Shown here piece after piece: positions 11,345 to 25,149 of a stretch of DNA of 64,000 nt. A program made the position numbers and the translations under genes. This stretch comes from Acridotheres tristis (taxonomy: Eukaryota > Chordata > Aves > Passeriformes > Sturnidae), in the NCBI GenBank assembly GCA_037013685.1, contig CM072886.1, positions 6,448,001 to 6,512,000 on the forward strand, given 5' to 3'. Numbering within the stretch: position 1 is the first letter of the stretch; the number at the start of each line of letters is the position of its first letter. The notes below the pieces were generated by a model. The model was not told the origin of the DNA and made no database searches. It saw only the letters and a list, made by a program, of their open reading frames with translations.

Positions 11345-14322
11345 AATTAAATTAGATAGCAGAGAGATGAGTTTGATACTAATGCACTAGGAAGGTCACA
11401 AGATATATAAACAGTGCAATTGAATAGCAAAGGCCATCTTCAAAAAAACAAGCCCTTCTCAGGAGCTGGAGCTCTGCCCTCCTTACAGTTTGTTGGATGA
11501 TGCCATTACCTGCATTTAGGCAACTGAAACAAACCCTAATGATGAAATCTGAACTTCAGGCATCTCAATGTGATCCAGTCCACTAAGTTCCCATGATAGT
11601 GGAGGGTTTTGATGAAATCAGTGGGGTCAGAAGAATTCAGATCACCCTAACACAGAAATATATGCCTCATCAATTGAACTGTGCCTGGAACTTCATTAAC
11701 TGCATTGACTGGATCTGCAGGGTCTGCAGTGGGAACTTGGAGATGTGGTTTGTGTGGTCACACTCAGGTATCCCTCTGCAAGGCCAATCTCATCTCAAAA
11801 GTTGCATAATCCTCTCTACTTTTTTTTGTTTTAGCATTGAATGAGACTCTGCAGATGCAGTTCATTACAACCTTGTGAGGTTGCCATAGTGGAAGTGGCA
11901 GTAAATCGGGTATTTGGCCTGAAAAATGCCTGTGAGGGATTTGGGTACTGTACGACAATTATACTTGCTGTGTTCACATAAATTCATCAAAAGTGAAACA
12001 GTTAATGAAGTGATTGTCCCAGTTCAGGGTTTAAATTTCACAGCTGAGAATCTGTTGAGGAGACCAGAACAGATATTGCTCTTCCTTTGACTCTGTTGTC
12101 TCACAGACATTTACACATTTAGGATGAATTCAGTGGTTTTGCTTAGATGATATATTTTAGGGTTTTTTACAGCCCTTGCAGCTAGAAACAGCACCTCCAA
12201 ACCAGAGTTGCAATGCTATTTCATGCTAATGAAATAAATGTGACAGCAACCTGAAAACGTCACTAATCACAGCTCTGCCTAGGGACATGAAACAGGAAAG
12301 CATTATTTCTGCCCTGTTTGGTGGGGTATTAAATACTGATTAGACTCCAGTGAAAGTAACAGGTATAACAGGGAAAATGAGCCATCTCTGTTTAAAGCAG
12401 CGCCTGCTTTTGTCACAGTGGGTAGCTTAACCTGTTTAGGATGTATTTTTCTAGCTACAAAAATGTCTGCAGATGATTGAGAATTACTGACTCCACAGCA
12501 CGGCTCCCCACTTTTGTATCTCCTAGCCTCCATTAGTCACAGTTCTGCTTCACAGAAATCCTCTTTCTTTGCCCTTTTTTCCCCACTATTGCAAGCAAGC
12601 AGGCACTGCCATCATTGTGGCTGCCTCTCAGATTTTATATTGTGAGGCTTGGGTGGCTTTTAGAGAGTGTGGAAACTCCTGCTCATCCTTAAATTGCCCT
12701 GGAAAGTGGTGGCTGCCTTTCTGCTGTGTTCACTGCCTCTCTTGCAAGCTCAGTTCAGCCTGAAGAGTGCATGAGGAACTCAAAGGTGGTGGAAGATGCT
12801 TTTCAAGTCATTTAGTGTTTAATGAAAAAGTGCAAAATCAAGAAAGAGTGAACCTTTCTGTCTTTCTCAGATCCCTTATAAAGGCCCTGATTTTAATTTA
12901 AGTTTAACCTCATTGAACCGTGGTCCTTTCTCTCATTTTTACTGACATTTCCAGGCAATCCATTAAGACTACATCTAGTGATAATTAAGGAAAGTTCAGT
13001 AGGAACAGATTGTGCTCTGGGCTTCTCAACAGTTACCAGTAATGATGTTAGATTGAAACAACTGCTCAAAATGCAGAGTCTGTATTTACATAGGGTAAGA
13101 GGACTGGATGCAGGGAAGATGAAGGTTTGTGGTGCAGGCAGAATGTGCTCTGCAGCTATCTTTGAGAAGTCACTTTTTTCCATGTCCCTTTGTTCTTCTC
13201 TAATCTTCTGTCTGATTGTTTCATTTTATTTTAATGGTAGGACTTAATGGTAAGTAGTGCCTCCTGGTAGATATTTACATGACAACTAGCCCACAGGCTC
13301 TAATTTCAGAAAAGGCTGTGGGCAAAATTATAACCATCATTAATTATCCCTTCTGTAAGTAATTGCATTTTTTTGGATGAGTAGCTTGTTTGCAGAACTA
13401 TTGGTCTGCTAAATAATAGGATATTTGCATATTAAAAAATGTAAAGAACAGGAAAAGTGTGTGCCCTGGAGCACCTGAAGGATACAGTAGTTGATGCAGG
13501 ACCCTACTAGTTCTGTATTGTTTTCTTTACTTTTCTTAGGCACTGTTGATTCAAGGGAAACTATTTCCTGAAGTCAGTTCAGTATAAAACCAGCAACTTT
13601 TCTGATGGTGGTTTTGTGGTGGACTGAGCCCCCTCATCCCATACTCATTGCAGCTCTTCAATGAAGTGGACAATGAGTCTTGTGAGATATAAGGATTCAG
13701 GGACACTGAGGTGATGTTAGACACTTTTTTAGTATTTCCCACCCATGGAACTTTGAAATTTGATCTCTACAATGCTTAAATGAATTTAAACATCACCATG
13801 AGTATCAAAGACTTCGGATTTGCATGTGGCCATTATTAAAAAGAGTTTGATTTTATGCTTTCGAGGTTCTTTGTTGCTCAGCTGTTTGGTCTGCTTTGTG
13901 GGCTGTGGCTATTCTTTTCAGACTGTGAGTATTGAGGTCAGTGAGGGACCAAGCTGTTTCTGGTTGTCCGTGAAATGCAGGCAGGAGGAGGGTTTGTGAT
14001 GTGACACTCACATGTTCCTTCCTCTGGCATCTATTGTCTCCATTCAAAGGGGAAATAAAACTGAATGCTCAGTTTAAATACAATATTTAAACCCGTGAGA
14101 TTATTTTCTTTCTATGTGAGGTAGGCAGGTGAATTTCTAAAGCCTCTGAGGTAGTTTTGAATACAGGAAAAAAATTATGAGTGGTTTTATGTCTCACTAC
14201 CCCATGGTGCTTATGTAAATGGCTATTTGAATTGGTAGGTGCTTGGGAATTCTAGAAATGCACTTTTGAGAGATAGAAGCTATTTTTATGCATTATTAGA
14301 CAATTTCTAAATCCATCCTGAA
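11345..14322. other. Unique sequence, no gene seen
   Basis: Only short open frames (under 100 codons) occur, and none resembles a known protein. No repeat element or RNA gene could be supported. Confidence 0.5.
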
Positions 14323-14960
14323 GTGACACATCCCTTGTTTCAAGCAGGAGGTGGCTGTTGGATCCTGCTGGGGGAGGTATGTTGGGGAGAAGCCAAAGTG
14401 GGTTTGCACAGCAGGGAAAAGTCATCCAGGAGCTGGAGACTCAGTGGGGTGGGCAGGGCAGAGCAAGGCAAGCAGAGCTGGCCCAGGGATGGCAGCCAGG
14501 CTCTGCCAACAGGGTAGGTCTCCAGACACATCTATAGGATAAATAGGTCCACAGTCAGGGCAGAATTCAAATCAGAAGGTTGGGACAAACAGGAGCCATG
14601 GCCAGGCTCAGGCATGGGGTCAGCATCCCTCAGGCAGGGACCTGGGGCAAGGGCTGGGGCACAGGCATCTCCCAGGTGAAGGGGTCAGCCCCTGTTGGAG
14701 CCTCTCCCAGATGGTCTCACACAGCCCCTTTCCCTGCAGCCTGGTCCCAGACTGCAGCCAGGCCACATCTGAGCTGGCCTGGGCCCAGCCAAACCTTCAG
14801 AGTGGGAAGAGGTTTTGCAGGGTCTGCTGATGCACCCAGGTCTGGGACCACTGGCATCTGGGGAGGGAAACCTGCCTTTCCTTGCTGCATTCCCTCTGCA
14901 TGCCTCCAGTGACATACAGGACTGCCTGTGCCTGGCATCCCCACAGCACAAGGCTGGGTT
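14323..14960. other. GC-rich, CpG-poor patch with overlapping open frames
   Basis: This block is clearly richer in G and C than its surroundings but contains very few CpG, so it is not a CpG island. Open frames of 63-110 codons overlap on both strands. That is expected when stop codons become rare with GC content, and no frame shows a domain or a codon bias. Words such as 'ctggggcaagggctgggg' give it a low-complexity feel. It could be an unclassified avian repeat or an LTR remnant, but no terminal repeat, primer-binding site or target duplication is visible. Confidence 0.4.
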
Positions 14961-17900
14961 TTACAGACTCTCCTGGGGCACCTGCAGTGAATGCCCCTTG
15001 CAGTGTCCTTTCTCAGCTATGTGCAGCTTAAAACTGATGTCTTGGCTCTTGACATCATCTCCAGCCTGTTAAATAAAAGTAGAGATGATCCCTGCTTTTC
15101 CCTCAGTGCGCTTCAGTGTGAAGAACTTGATTTGAGACACACAAGTCACTCTTGTTCTTCCTATGGAGAACTTTTTGGTGTCTGTTGCTGTAATGGATGA
15201 ATCAGAGATGATAATGTGTCCTCTGTGGTTCAGGAACACACATGATTTTGTTGAAGGATGCTCTCTTATGTGGTGATCATGCATCAGTTCCAGGGTAGCT
15301 TTCAGGTCCTGGATGCTGAAGTTCAGTCTCTGGTGTCAGCCCAAATTGTTTTGGCTTTCTTGTCTCCATGAGCTGAAGTCACATTCAGCTGAAAAGTTAG
15401 GCTGGTGTTTGTGCTGTTCTTCTCTGGAAAAGGAACCTTTTGCTTCAAATGCAAACACTTGCTAAGAGAAGAAAAAAAACAACTATAAAATATAACTATA
15501 AGCTATAAAATATGTAAATTTTTGTATGAGACACTATACTATGATATTTTTATATGAATCAAAAATATCCAGGAGAAGTCATTTTTACTCCTGACTTCTG
15601 CAAAATTATGCAGTTTTGAAGGAAAGGTGACTGCTTACTTTGACTGCTTTTCTGTGTCTTCATGAGACATGCAGAGAACAACCTAGGAGAGCAGAGAGCC
15701 CAAAACACCACATAGCATCCTCCTCCTGCTGTAGCAGAGTTGCAGATGCTGTGTCTCCCCCCAGGCCACTCTGGTATCTCCCGAGAGCTGAATGGATGGG
15801 CTCAGGCTGAGACATGAATATCTAGAGATATTCTGGAGTATCTGTCAACACCATCTGAGATTAATTCATGTTTCCTGTTCTTTGGCACACCTGAAGAATC
15901 AGCTTCCTGCTTAGAATACAGAAAGTTAAAAAACTCCATCCCTCTGTTTTATTTGTTGAGAGCACTGTGTTGAAAGTTGCTTTGTGGTATGGAGGACTCG
16001 AGAGTCAAAAGCTACTCAAGGCTCATGTATTTGTGGGTGAAAAGGAGGGTGAAGATTTATATTGATTTGTTAAACAGTGATGGCCCAGCACATTTGAACC
16101 CCTGAATGCTGCAGAATCAATGTTCACATCCATGGTGTGAATGCTGCAGACAATCAGTGGAATGCCATGGCTGCAGCCAGCTCAGAAGGTTTGGCACGTC
16201 AGATTTCCTCTATTTTGCAAGTAAGGGACTTTAGGAAATGAAAGATGTGCAGAACAAAACTATTCTGGAAGAGCAGACTTATTTTCTAATGAGTTTAAAT
16301 GAAAATGTTTTCTTCTTTGCTTTGATAGGGAGAAATGGGAGGTAACATCAGATGAAAGTTATTCTTAAGAACTTAAATAGGTACTTCTTCCTTGAAGTTC
16401 CCAGTGTTACCTTTGGCTAGAGTGACTGAAGTTAAAATATGAGGCCCTTTTTTGATAGGTGTTTGAATTAATGAATACTCTCTGCTGGGCTTTCTTGTTC
16501 AAAACAAAACACTGTGTCTGTGCAGGGAAGAAAAGGAGATGGAAGTGGTTAAACACTCAAGGAAAGCAATGACAATGAATATCAGCAGAAAGTAACTTCC
16601 TTGTAACACTGATAAGAAAGAGGAGAAACCTGGTGTGACATTGTGTGTGGAGCTGGCAGAGCTCCCCTCTTCAGTCTGGAAAAGCAGAGCTTTGAAGAAG
16701 TTAAAAATGAACTTGAGTGAGATATTAAACTTCTAGGAAGATGATACTTGCAATAAGAAGCAGAGATCGTACAGGGAAAGGCAAACAAAGCAATGCACAG
16801 ACTCTGCAGCAAGTTCCAAACTTTGAGGAAACGCAAAATCTTTGAACAGTTTTTAATACATGAAGAGTCTTGCTGTGCTGAAGTTACAAAACAATCTAAA
16901 TCCATAACTTTGCCCAATAATTTTAAGAATTTAAATTTGGGTTCAGACAGTGTAGTAGTCAGTGGCTTAATGAGCCAGCTACCAGACAAGATAAGCTGTC
17001 TGGCCAGGAGGTGTCTGTCACATTTGTGATCAAAGCCTGGGAGTCTTGTCACTGTGTTTTCCACATATCACCCTAGAATAAGCTTAGTAAACCTCATTAA
17101 AATATTATCTTCCCTTGCAGGTTATTTTTGGTTTCACATATTTTGAGGTGTAGTGCTTTGCAAGTTCCTATTTTTTATAAGATTCATAAAAGACCACAGG
17201 ATCATGTAATATTCTTTTCCCTCTTTTATTTCACCTGTCTCTGGGTCAAACCCTGCAATTCTTGCAATTTGTCATCCAAGAAGACATCCTGTCTTATCTG
17301 GAGGTAAAAACACCAGAGAATCTTCCCATCCCCTCAGCAGTGCTGTACACCCGGCTAGAAAATCAGAATCTCTGATATTTCTGATTTGACATACAAGATA
17401 TTTTTTTTGGCTGAAGGCAAATATCTCAGTGCCCTTAAACCAGCTTTTTTTTTTTTTGATGCTAGAGTGAATGATGATGGGTGCATTCAAGCATGTTATT
17501 GTAGAGGCACTGTGTGCTCAATGCCACACCCAGACACATCCCTGGTGCATCCAGGACACACCCAGGGGTGCCAGCTGGGTGCTCTGCCAGATCAACTTCA
17601 GACAAGACTGTGGCACCTGCAACCAGGTCTGCCATGGAAATGGGGACACCAGGCATCTGACCTGTGACACCTCCACCCTGCTCTGTCCTCATCCCGACAG
17701 CTTAACTCAAATGAAGATGTTTACTTTCATTTTGACAAACCAAAACCTTCTCTTTCAGTAGTGCCGTTAGGAAAAGCTGAAATATGTGAGCTGAAAGACC
17801 CATGAAAAATGTTGATTTTTCTGGAAATTGTGTTTCCTATTGCAAAGAAATGTTATCTGAGTGGTGGTTTATTCCCAATTGACTCTAGCACAGATTCTAT

Positions 17901-18350
17901 CTGAATCTTGAATTGCCATCTGGCACCCAGTTGGAGAAGCACAACAGCATATGCTTCTTTTATATTGCTATCTGATATTTATGAGTAAGACAACTTAGTA
18001 ATATATTTGGCTAACTACTTTTTAAAATTCCACGTCCAGAAAATTCATTGAAAATGTGGTGCAAAACTTTGTCGAACACAAGTGAGCAGGAAACTGTTTT
18101 CAACCTGCAGTAAAGAGGAAACATAAAGCAAAGACACAGCACACAATCACACTGCAGCCTGCAGTGGTGATCATGCAAGGCTTCATTGCCCAGCTGGGAA
18201 GTGATGAGCAGTCAGATAAAATCCTGAGCTTCCAAATCAGAAACATTGACAATAATGTTCGAGTTAAAAATAATTGCTTTTAAATGTAATGGTATTGTGT
18301 TGGCCCTCTCCCATGCTGTCTGTTTTCTTGAGCAAATACAAAACACTGGT
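14961..18350. other. Unique sequence, no gene seen
   Basis: AT-rich DNA with a T13 run at 17445-17457. The 160-codon minus-strand frame at 16582-17064 is the longest frame outside repeats. It has no domain, signal peptide or conserved motif that I recognise and is within chance expectation. A GC-richer stretch lies at about 17510-17700. Confidence 0.5.
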
Positions 18351-18742
18351 TGAGGGGGAGCTATATGAGGAGTGGCTGAGATCTCTTGGTCTGTTCAGCC
18401 TGGAGGAGACTGAGGGGAGAGCTCATTGCAGTTAAAATTTCCTTGTGAGGGGAAGAGGGAGCAGACACTGATCTCTGCTCTCTGGTGAGCAGTGACAAGA
18501 TCTGAGAGAATGGACCAAAGTTATGTCAGAGGAGGTTTAGGTTGGATGTTAGAAAAAGGTGTTTTACCCAGAGGGTGGCTGGGGACTGAACAGGTTCTCC
18601 AGGGCAGTGGTCACAGCACCAAACCTGACAGAGCTCAGGAAGTGTCTGGACAATGTTCTTGGTCACATGGTGTGGCTTTTGGGGATGTCCTGTACAGGGC
18701 CAGGAGTTGGACTTGATGATCCTTGTGGATTCCTTCCCTTGC
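18351..18742 (+). mobile_element. CR1 LINE, 5'-truncated 3' region (bird type)
   Basis: A well-preserved run of CR1 3'-region blocks appears in order: 'ctatatgagg' (18361), 'tctgttcagcctggagga' (18390), 'ggaggtttaggttggatg' (about 18531), 'gaactgaacaggtt'-like sequence (near 18586), 'acagagctcagga' (about 18628) and 'gagttggacttgatgatcc' (about 18704). The order and spacing fit the CR1 3' UTR-proximal region found across neoavian genomes. The copy ends near 'ttccttcccttgc' without the terminal octamers, so its 3' tip is lost or mutated. Like most CR1 copies it is 5'-truncated. Open frames crossing it on both strands are shadows of the repeat. Confidence 0.87.
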
Positions 18743-21700
18743 TGGTGGAGAACAGCTATTAGGAACAGGGATGGACACTTTTGGCCTTTTATGCTGTGCA
18801 AGGAGCTCTTCTGGGGGTTGCATGAGCTCCTGATGATTTGAGGTTGTAACTCTGGGAACTGACTGCTCAGGACTACACAGTCCATTGGTTTGGACCTGAG
18901 ACTAAAATTCTCTTATCACAGCAGAACTGAGAGCTGTGGAATGTATTACAGTACCATGTGGAAAGAAACCCCTGAAGAGTTAACTGGGCTGTTACAGGAA
19001 TACTGCTACAAGTCGTTATTAATTAATAAATGGAAGAACTTTTTTAAACAATTATTATTAGTAGCAGTCTTGGATGCAAAAATATAAAACTTACTCTTTA
19101 GACTTTAAGCTGAATTAATAGGTATTAAGGAAAGGACATCCACAAAATTTGCTGGAAGGTTGCTCAGATACTGAGAGACTGCATGAATCCATATATTACT
19201 TTAATAGAGCCACATTTCACAATGCAACACAATTTAACAGATTTAAATTGCAAAACAATGAATGCACTGTTTTCTAAGAGCAGTATAAAAACTAAAGCTA
19301 CCTTTGGTAGAGTCTGTGCAGAGGAAATGAGAAAGGAACAGATGGGAAAGCATTTACATAGGAGATGGCAGGCAATTTCATTTTTTCTATTGGCATGCTA
19401 ATTAATGATCTTTCCAAAGCAGGAATGCTGTATAAATCTCCTAAAGGAAGGATAATAGCAAGGTCAGATGTATCTGCTAAACTATGCAGGAATTTGAATG
19501 CACAAGTATTGCAAAATCGTGTGTCAGATTAATAACCTGTTATAAAGAAAAATTTGAAGCACTTGGTAAATACAATTTGAAATGCAGATAGGAGATAGAA
19601 GGACAATGCACTGGAATTTCAAGCTGCAAAACTTGAATTCCTGAGCTGTCCTGGATCCTCCAAGTTGTTTAAATCTATTGCACAGGGTGAATGTTGAAAA
19701 GCAGAGATGGGGCTCAGATCTGTCATTTTCTCCCCTTTCCTGAGTCCATGGACAGCTTTGAAAGCCTGCATAGTTTAGCTGAGAAGTAGGGATTCAAAGA
19801 CTTCAAAGCATTCTGTTCATCTGAGATAAACATTTGAAATAGGGGAGGATTTTCTATAGCTTGGAATAATAGTCATCATATTTGCAGTTCTTGATGTGAC
19901 TAAAAGCTGTGTAATGCTACTATCTCTGCTGTGCTGGCAAGTAAGCAAGTCTCCTGTCTGGCCCAGAAGGAGCCCAGCTCACAGCTACCAGGAATTCCCA
20001 ATTCCATGTCTGGAGTGCTGCTCAGCTGAGTGTCACAGTGTCTTGCCCACACCAAACTCCTGGCAGAGTAGGACCTTTTCCTTTTTCATAAAATAAACAG
20101 AAAAATTGTCTAAGGGTACCCTGGTAGGTTGTAGCAGAGCTGTAACCTGGGTCTCCATCCCCAGCTTTGTTTGGCTCTGAGGCTGCAGTGCCTGGGTGTG
20201 TTTCTGCCACCTCTCAAGCCTCATCTCTCTCCTTATCGTCTTTGACATTTTTGGATCTCTTCCTCTATGATGACTTTCTGCTCCTGCAGCCCCCGAGAAT
20301 CCAGTGTTTCAGTGTGCTGAATTATGTTTTTTAACACGTGGAGATTATAAACCTAAAATTCACTGTGACTGGAGACCACTTAGAAAACATTCTGGATAGA
20401 ATGACTGTGAGGAAGGTTAAAATACATATATTTTGTGGAAAAGACCACAGAGCCATGCTATTGGCTCAGGATTGCAGTTCTGGGGAGAGTCTGATGTGTA
20501 ATGTCTGTAGGAAATCTCTGTGCTCACTCAGCATCCAAACTGCTGGGTATCAAACTGAGTGAGGAGCTGCTTGGTGCTCCTCACTTTGGATCAGGCTTGC
20601 AAGTAACTCTGGGCTGGATTCACGAGGAAGACTGAGCAAGCTCCCAGGTCTGAATTTAGGGAGAGCAGCCCTGTGACAGCCTCCTGAGATCCCTGCTGCT
20701 GGCTTGGGCAGAGCCAGGGGTGCCTTGGCAGTGTGGAGCTACGTGGTTTGTGTGCCTCGCACTGTAGGACTCATGTCCTCCAGCCATCCCACTCCTTTCC
20801 TTCTTATTTTCCATGCTAGCTCAGGCTTTTCTACATAGAGAGCTTTTCTCTTCGTCAGCCTTTAATGGGAAGCTGAGGATGTGAATTTCATACCTAGAAA
20901 TTTCCTTTGGAGCAGTAGGGCAAAACTCCAAGTACATCTGCAATTAAACCTTATGTAAACAAAGAAATAAAAAATAGTAAGGAGTTGGAAATCAAAATGC
21001 TGAGGAATAGTAGCACAAATGTCATTGTCAGAAGTAGTATTTGACAAAATAATAAAGTCTTCTAGTGAGTATTCACACATCATCAAGTGGAAAACTGTCC
21101 CCATCCCAATTTTTAAAATGAAGGGATTTAAACAGAAGAAAATAGCATCATGACATTGTTCTGTGCTTTCTGTAGTAGATGAGATGTGTTAACCAAATGT
21201 GACTTAGAGAACTTGACAAGCAAGTAGGATTCAGATGCGTGAGCCTATACTGAAAAAATGAATGAATACAGCTAGAAATACAAGGCAAGCATTAAAAATT
21301 AATTTTAACCTTGAGATTGAAGAAAATGTTACCTATTATGTATTGTTATATTTGTATGAAAAGGTGCCAATTCTAACCATTGCATGAGCAAAAGAGACTC
21401 AACTCTCCAATAATAAAGTTTCCCAAAGATTCTAAAAAAATATTTAGAAGTAAGTGTAGCTGTTAGCTTAACTGGATTAGCATCTAGCTTAATAGAAAAT
21501 GAGGTACTGGCAATAAAATAAATAATGCTGTTTAATTACAGTCATGACCTTTAGTAATTGCTGTTTTATTGCTTGATATTGTAAGAGATTTATTGTATTT
21601 GCTGTAATAATTGGTATTTTCCCTTTTTCAAAACCATCAGGCATTAGAATTGGAAAATATATATTGGATTATCCTATTGTCCTATCTATTAGATTATAAT

Positions 21701-24700
21701 TTATGTATCCCCTGCTGTGCAATATCTTGTCCAGTTCTGTTACAAATACCTTGAAGTGTTGTTTTGTGTGAAATGCACTTCAAGGTTATTCTAGACACTG
21801 AAATATAGATCGTTCTTGCCATGGAAATATTTTTCCCTATGGTGAGTTGAGGTCCATCCTATTTCTGCTGGTTTCTTCTTTTTTTCCTGCTTCTCTTAGT
21901 TTAAAATGGTTTTATCAACCCATTCTTCCTCAGAGTAGTCACTCTTTTCCAAGACTGAAACCTGTATTAAGAGGGTTTACTTTTAATAGCTCGCATGATT
22001 GCTCCTCTGATATTGAAGAAAATAGGAGAATGTGCATTTCTTAATCAAATCTGCAGAACATTTGTGCAATTATTAGTGAAAAAAGGCAAAATATAAGCAC
22101 AGTAGAGATGGTGGCCTTTAAAAATTCAAACTCAAAGAGATTCCCTAGTGCCACTGATTTATTAGCATGATAATGGAATTCCTGGGGCAAAATATAGTAA
22201 AAGTTTAAAAACAAAAGTCGAATGAAAAACAAAAGATCCCCCTAGCCTCTTTTGTTTATTCAGGCCTAGTGTATAATATTGGAAAGACTTTTCAAAAACT
22301 GCACTACAAAGGATAAATATTAACACAAGGAACCGTAGCTAATATTAAAGAAATGTAACCAACAGATTATAGCCTGGCATGTGTAATGAGCTCTCACAAT
22401 TTTCCCTCACATCAAACTTGTAAGAATCTTTCAAAATCTGCAATGATCTGCCATTGTGCCAATCAATTTATAGCTTTTGGCTTTATTGAATGGCCAGGTG
22501 AACTACATAAGTAACTGGCAATAAGGGACTCCAAGGGATGTGTGTTTGTACCTTCAAAAGTAGATTTTCAAAAAATTGCTTGCTAAATGTATCTAACTCA
22601 TACATCAAGTATACACAGGAAATTAATACTAGAATATCAGGGGGGGAAAAAGGAAAATGTAAATCAAGAATTTGTAAGATAATTACCTATTTTTAGGATA
22701 AATAAGTGCTCTTAAAGAGTCAGTGTTGAAAGGATGTCAATGGTTATTCTGCACTCTCTGCTGTCACACTGTCTGCAGTCCCCTCTGCCTCAGTTTCCCT
22801 TTAGAGCTGCTTCTCTGGTTTCTTCCTGAGGCTGACCTGCCTGAGTCAAGAAGGGGTCATTTGTATGGCAGATGGCCAATTCCAGCCTTGCTGGGAGCTG
22901 AACACCATGAAGGGACTCGAAATTAAGTAATTTACCCATATGAATAAAAGACCGAGCACTATTTTTAGAAGCTGGAGTGAGTTCTGACAGACTCAATACT
23001 TTATTTCAGCTCATCTCACCCCTGGCCCTCCTGAGCCCAGGGCTATCCTCTGCACTCCAGAGTTCAGAAAGTAACATCATTAATGATTTTGATGGAATTT
23101 TCTACCTTTTAGCCAAGCACATCCCACTGGGGCCTGGAGACTCACTCATTTCAGAGGCAGTCTCCCATAGATAAGCTGCCTTGGCCAAACTTCCAAAAAC
23201 TCACTCAGATTATTTAATTGAACCTCTTACTCTCAAAAGCAGGTATTGCTTGTTCTCAAAGACTTAATAGGTCTCCTGGTCTAGACAGTTCCCTCTGATC
23301 ATTACAAGGGGAAGAGTCATTAATATCAGCTCATCAAGTTTTGCTGCTCTGTCATATTTTCCCTTCTTTTAATTTTACTGAAAGTGTTACATTAACACAG
23401 TTCTTCTGAAGAAATGTGAATATCTTTGGCCTGATTTTCCTCTTGACTGACCATATTTTGAAAACAGGTTATTTTTTTCATCAGCCTGTATTAGTTTGAA
23501 AAACTTTAATTTCCTTCTTAAAGGATGGGGAAAACACTTCAGATCTGATGGCTGCCTCAGGAGCCAAATGAGGGTCTGATGGATGCAGCCAGACCTAAAA
23601 AGCACATATTTTCTTGGCCAGTAGTTTGCATGCATTAATTATAAATTTGGGGCTTAAACACAGCACAGATATCCCACCTTTTTTGAGCCATTCCAAAACT
23701 CATCATTTGTGGGGAGAGAGCAGTGTGGGATAGGGTTTCCAATGACAAAACTGATCTCTCTTAGGATCTTCTTTCTCACTGAAAGTTGCCTGGATTGGTG
23801 ATACCATTTCAGTGTTCTCTCTGATAAACACACAAGAGGCTCCCAAAATCTTGTACTAGTCACCTAATTCCAGTAGTAACAAAGGAGAGGCATCTTCAAA
23901 GAAACAAACAGGCTGGGAAATCCAACAAGGAAGCTCTTTTTAATCATCCTACTTGTTTATTGAATAGATTGCATCCAAATTTAGACACCTGTAAAAATCA
24001 ACAGAAGGGGTAAAAATTGCCCAGCAATGCTTCTGATAGTGATTTTTAGGAAAAATGAAATGTATATCTTTTCAGAGAACTCAGCAGGGTGCTGCCTTTT
24101 CTTTCTTTCTTTTATTGTTCATTGTACTCAGGATGGAGTTAATGATTTTCTCAAAGGCTTATTACTTTCAGAAATCAGTTCAGAAAAATCATCTGTCCTG
24201 ACAAAAGAGACAGAACTCCTCCAAAGCAGGCCTTGCTAACTAATATATTGCTCCTTGAACTTTATGACCTTCACGAGCACTTCAGCTCAGAGGATAAATC
24301 TCATCTCACACCAGTGTGCAGGTGAAGGCAATGTCACAAATGTGCATTACCCCCCACACAAATGATGAATGTTCCATGTGAATATTAGAACTTGCTTAAT
24401 GTGATTTCAGATAGTGGAAGGTTTTGATGGAGGCAACAGGGGGAAATAAAGGAAAAAAATGCAGAAGTTGTTAAAACATGTCTATAGATAGGAATTGTCA
24501 TTTCATACTCCAAACGGGGGAGAAGATCATATTCTATTCTGGGAGCTACTCTGCCCCAGATAACACATTTCTTCTGTCTGTCCTCACTTTGTCAGGACCA
24601 GGTATCTTTCCTCTTGGCATCTCTCTTTGCCTTTCAACAACCTCCTGCTCCTGTAACCTTCTCTTATTCACATCCTTCTCACCAGGCTGCTTTATCACTG

Positions 24701-24839
24701 TTTCCTTGAGATTCTCTTTTTCTTTCTTCCCTGGCCTTCAATCTTTTCAGATGTGCTCTAAGAGGATCTTTCTTATCCCATATCTTTCAGCTCCAGGCTT
24801 GCCTTCCCATCCCTACTTATAAATTCCTTCTCTCTGAGG
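18743..24839. other. Unique sequence, no gene seen
   Basis: Mostly AT-rich with moderately GC-rich stretches near 20630-20790 and 22740-22920. No frame exceeds about 115 codons and none is recognisable. One conserved-looking AT-rich block at 21490-21640 is listed separately. Confidence 0.5.
21490..21640. promoter_or_regulatory. Candidate conserved noncoding element (AT-rich, homeodomain-like words)
   Basis: The block carries 'tttaattaca', 'tagtaattgctg' and 'taataattgg' in close spacing, with 'tcatgacctt' resembling a nuclear-receptor half site. Clusters of this kind are common in vertebrate developmental enhancers. They also arise easily by chance in AT-rich DNA. This is inference from composition only. 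Confidence 0.2.
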
Positions 24840-25149
24840 CTCCTCACCCTCCCAGCTCTGTGGGATGCCTCAGGTAGAGGTGGCTGTGTCATCCTGTGCC
24901 TCCAGAAGGAGCCCAGCACATCCCAGCCTGGACTTTGATGTCCCCAGGAGCAGCATCCCTGGCAGGTTGGCTCCTGCCATCAGGCACTGCAGCCTTGTGC
25001 TGCTGCCCTGGTTCTCCTCCCCTGTGCACTGGCAATGTGTTGGTGCTGCAAGGGTGCTTTTGGGGAGATACAGAGTGACATGATGAGACAAACAGCAAAT
25101 TTGTGCCATATTTTGCAGAAAGTCCCAGAACTGAATTTTCCATGCCCCC
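24840..25149. other. GC-rich flank of a CR1 copy
   Basis: GC-rich, CpG-poor sequence lies directly 5' of the CR1 3' end that starts near 25150. It may be a more diverged part of the same insertion, but I cannot match it block by block. The long minus-strand frame of 188 codons (24889-25455) runs antisense through this flank and the CR1. It is best read as a repeat shadow. Confidence 0.35.

Noticed and set aside
14323..14960. CpG island or promoter
   Set aside because: GC-rich but almost lacking CpG, with no exon or TATA/initiator arrangement beside it.
16582..17064. 160-codon open frame on the minus strand
   Set aside because: No recognisable domain, motif or codon bias. About one frame of this length is expected by chance in 64 kb of both strands.
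18492..18885. Overlapping open frames on both strands
   Set aside because: They lie over and just past a CR1 copy. Reading frames in a decayed CR1 3' region do not represent genes.
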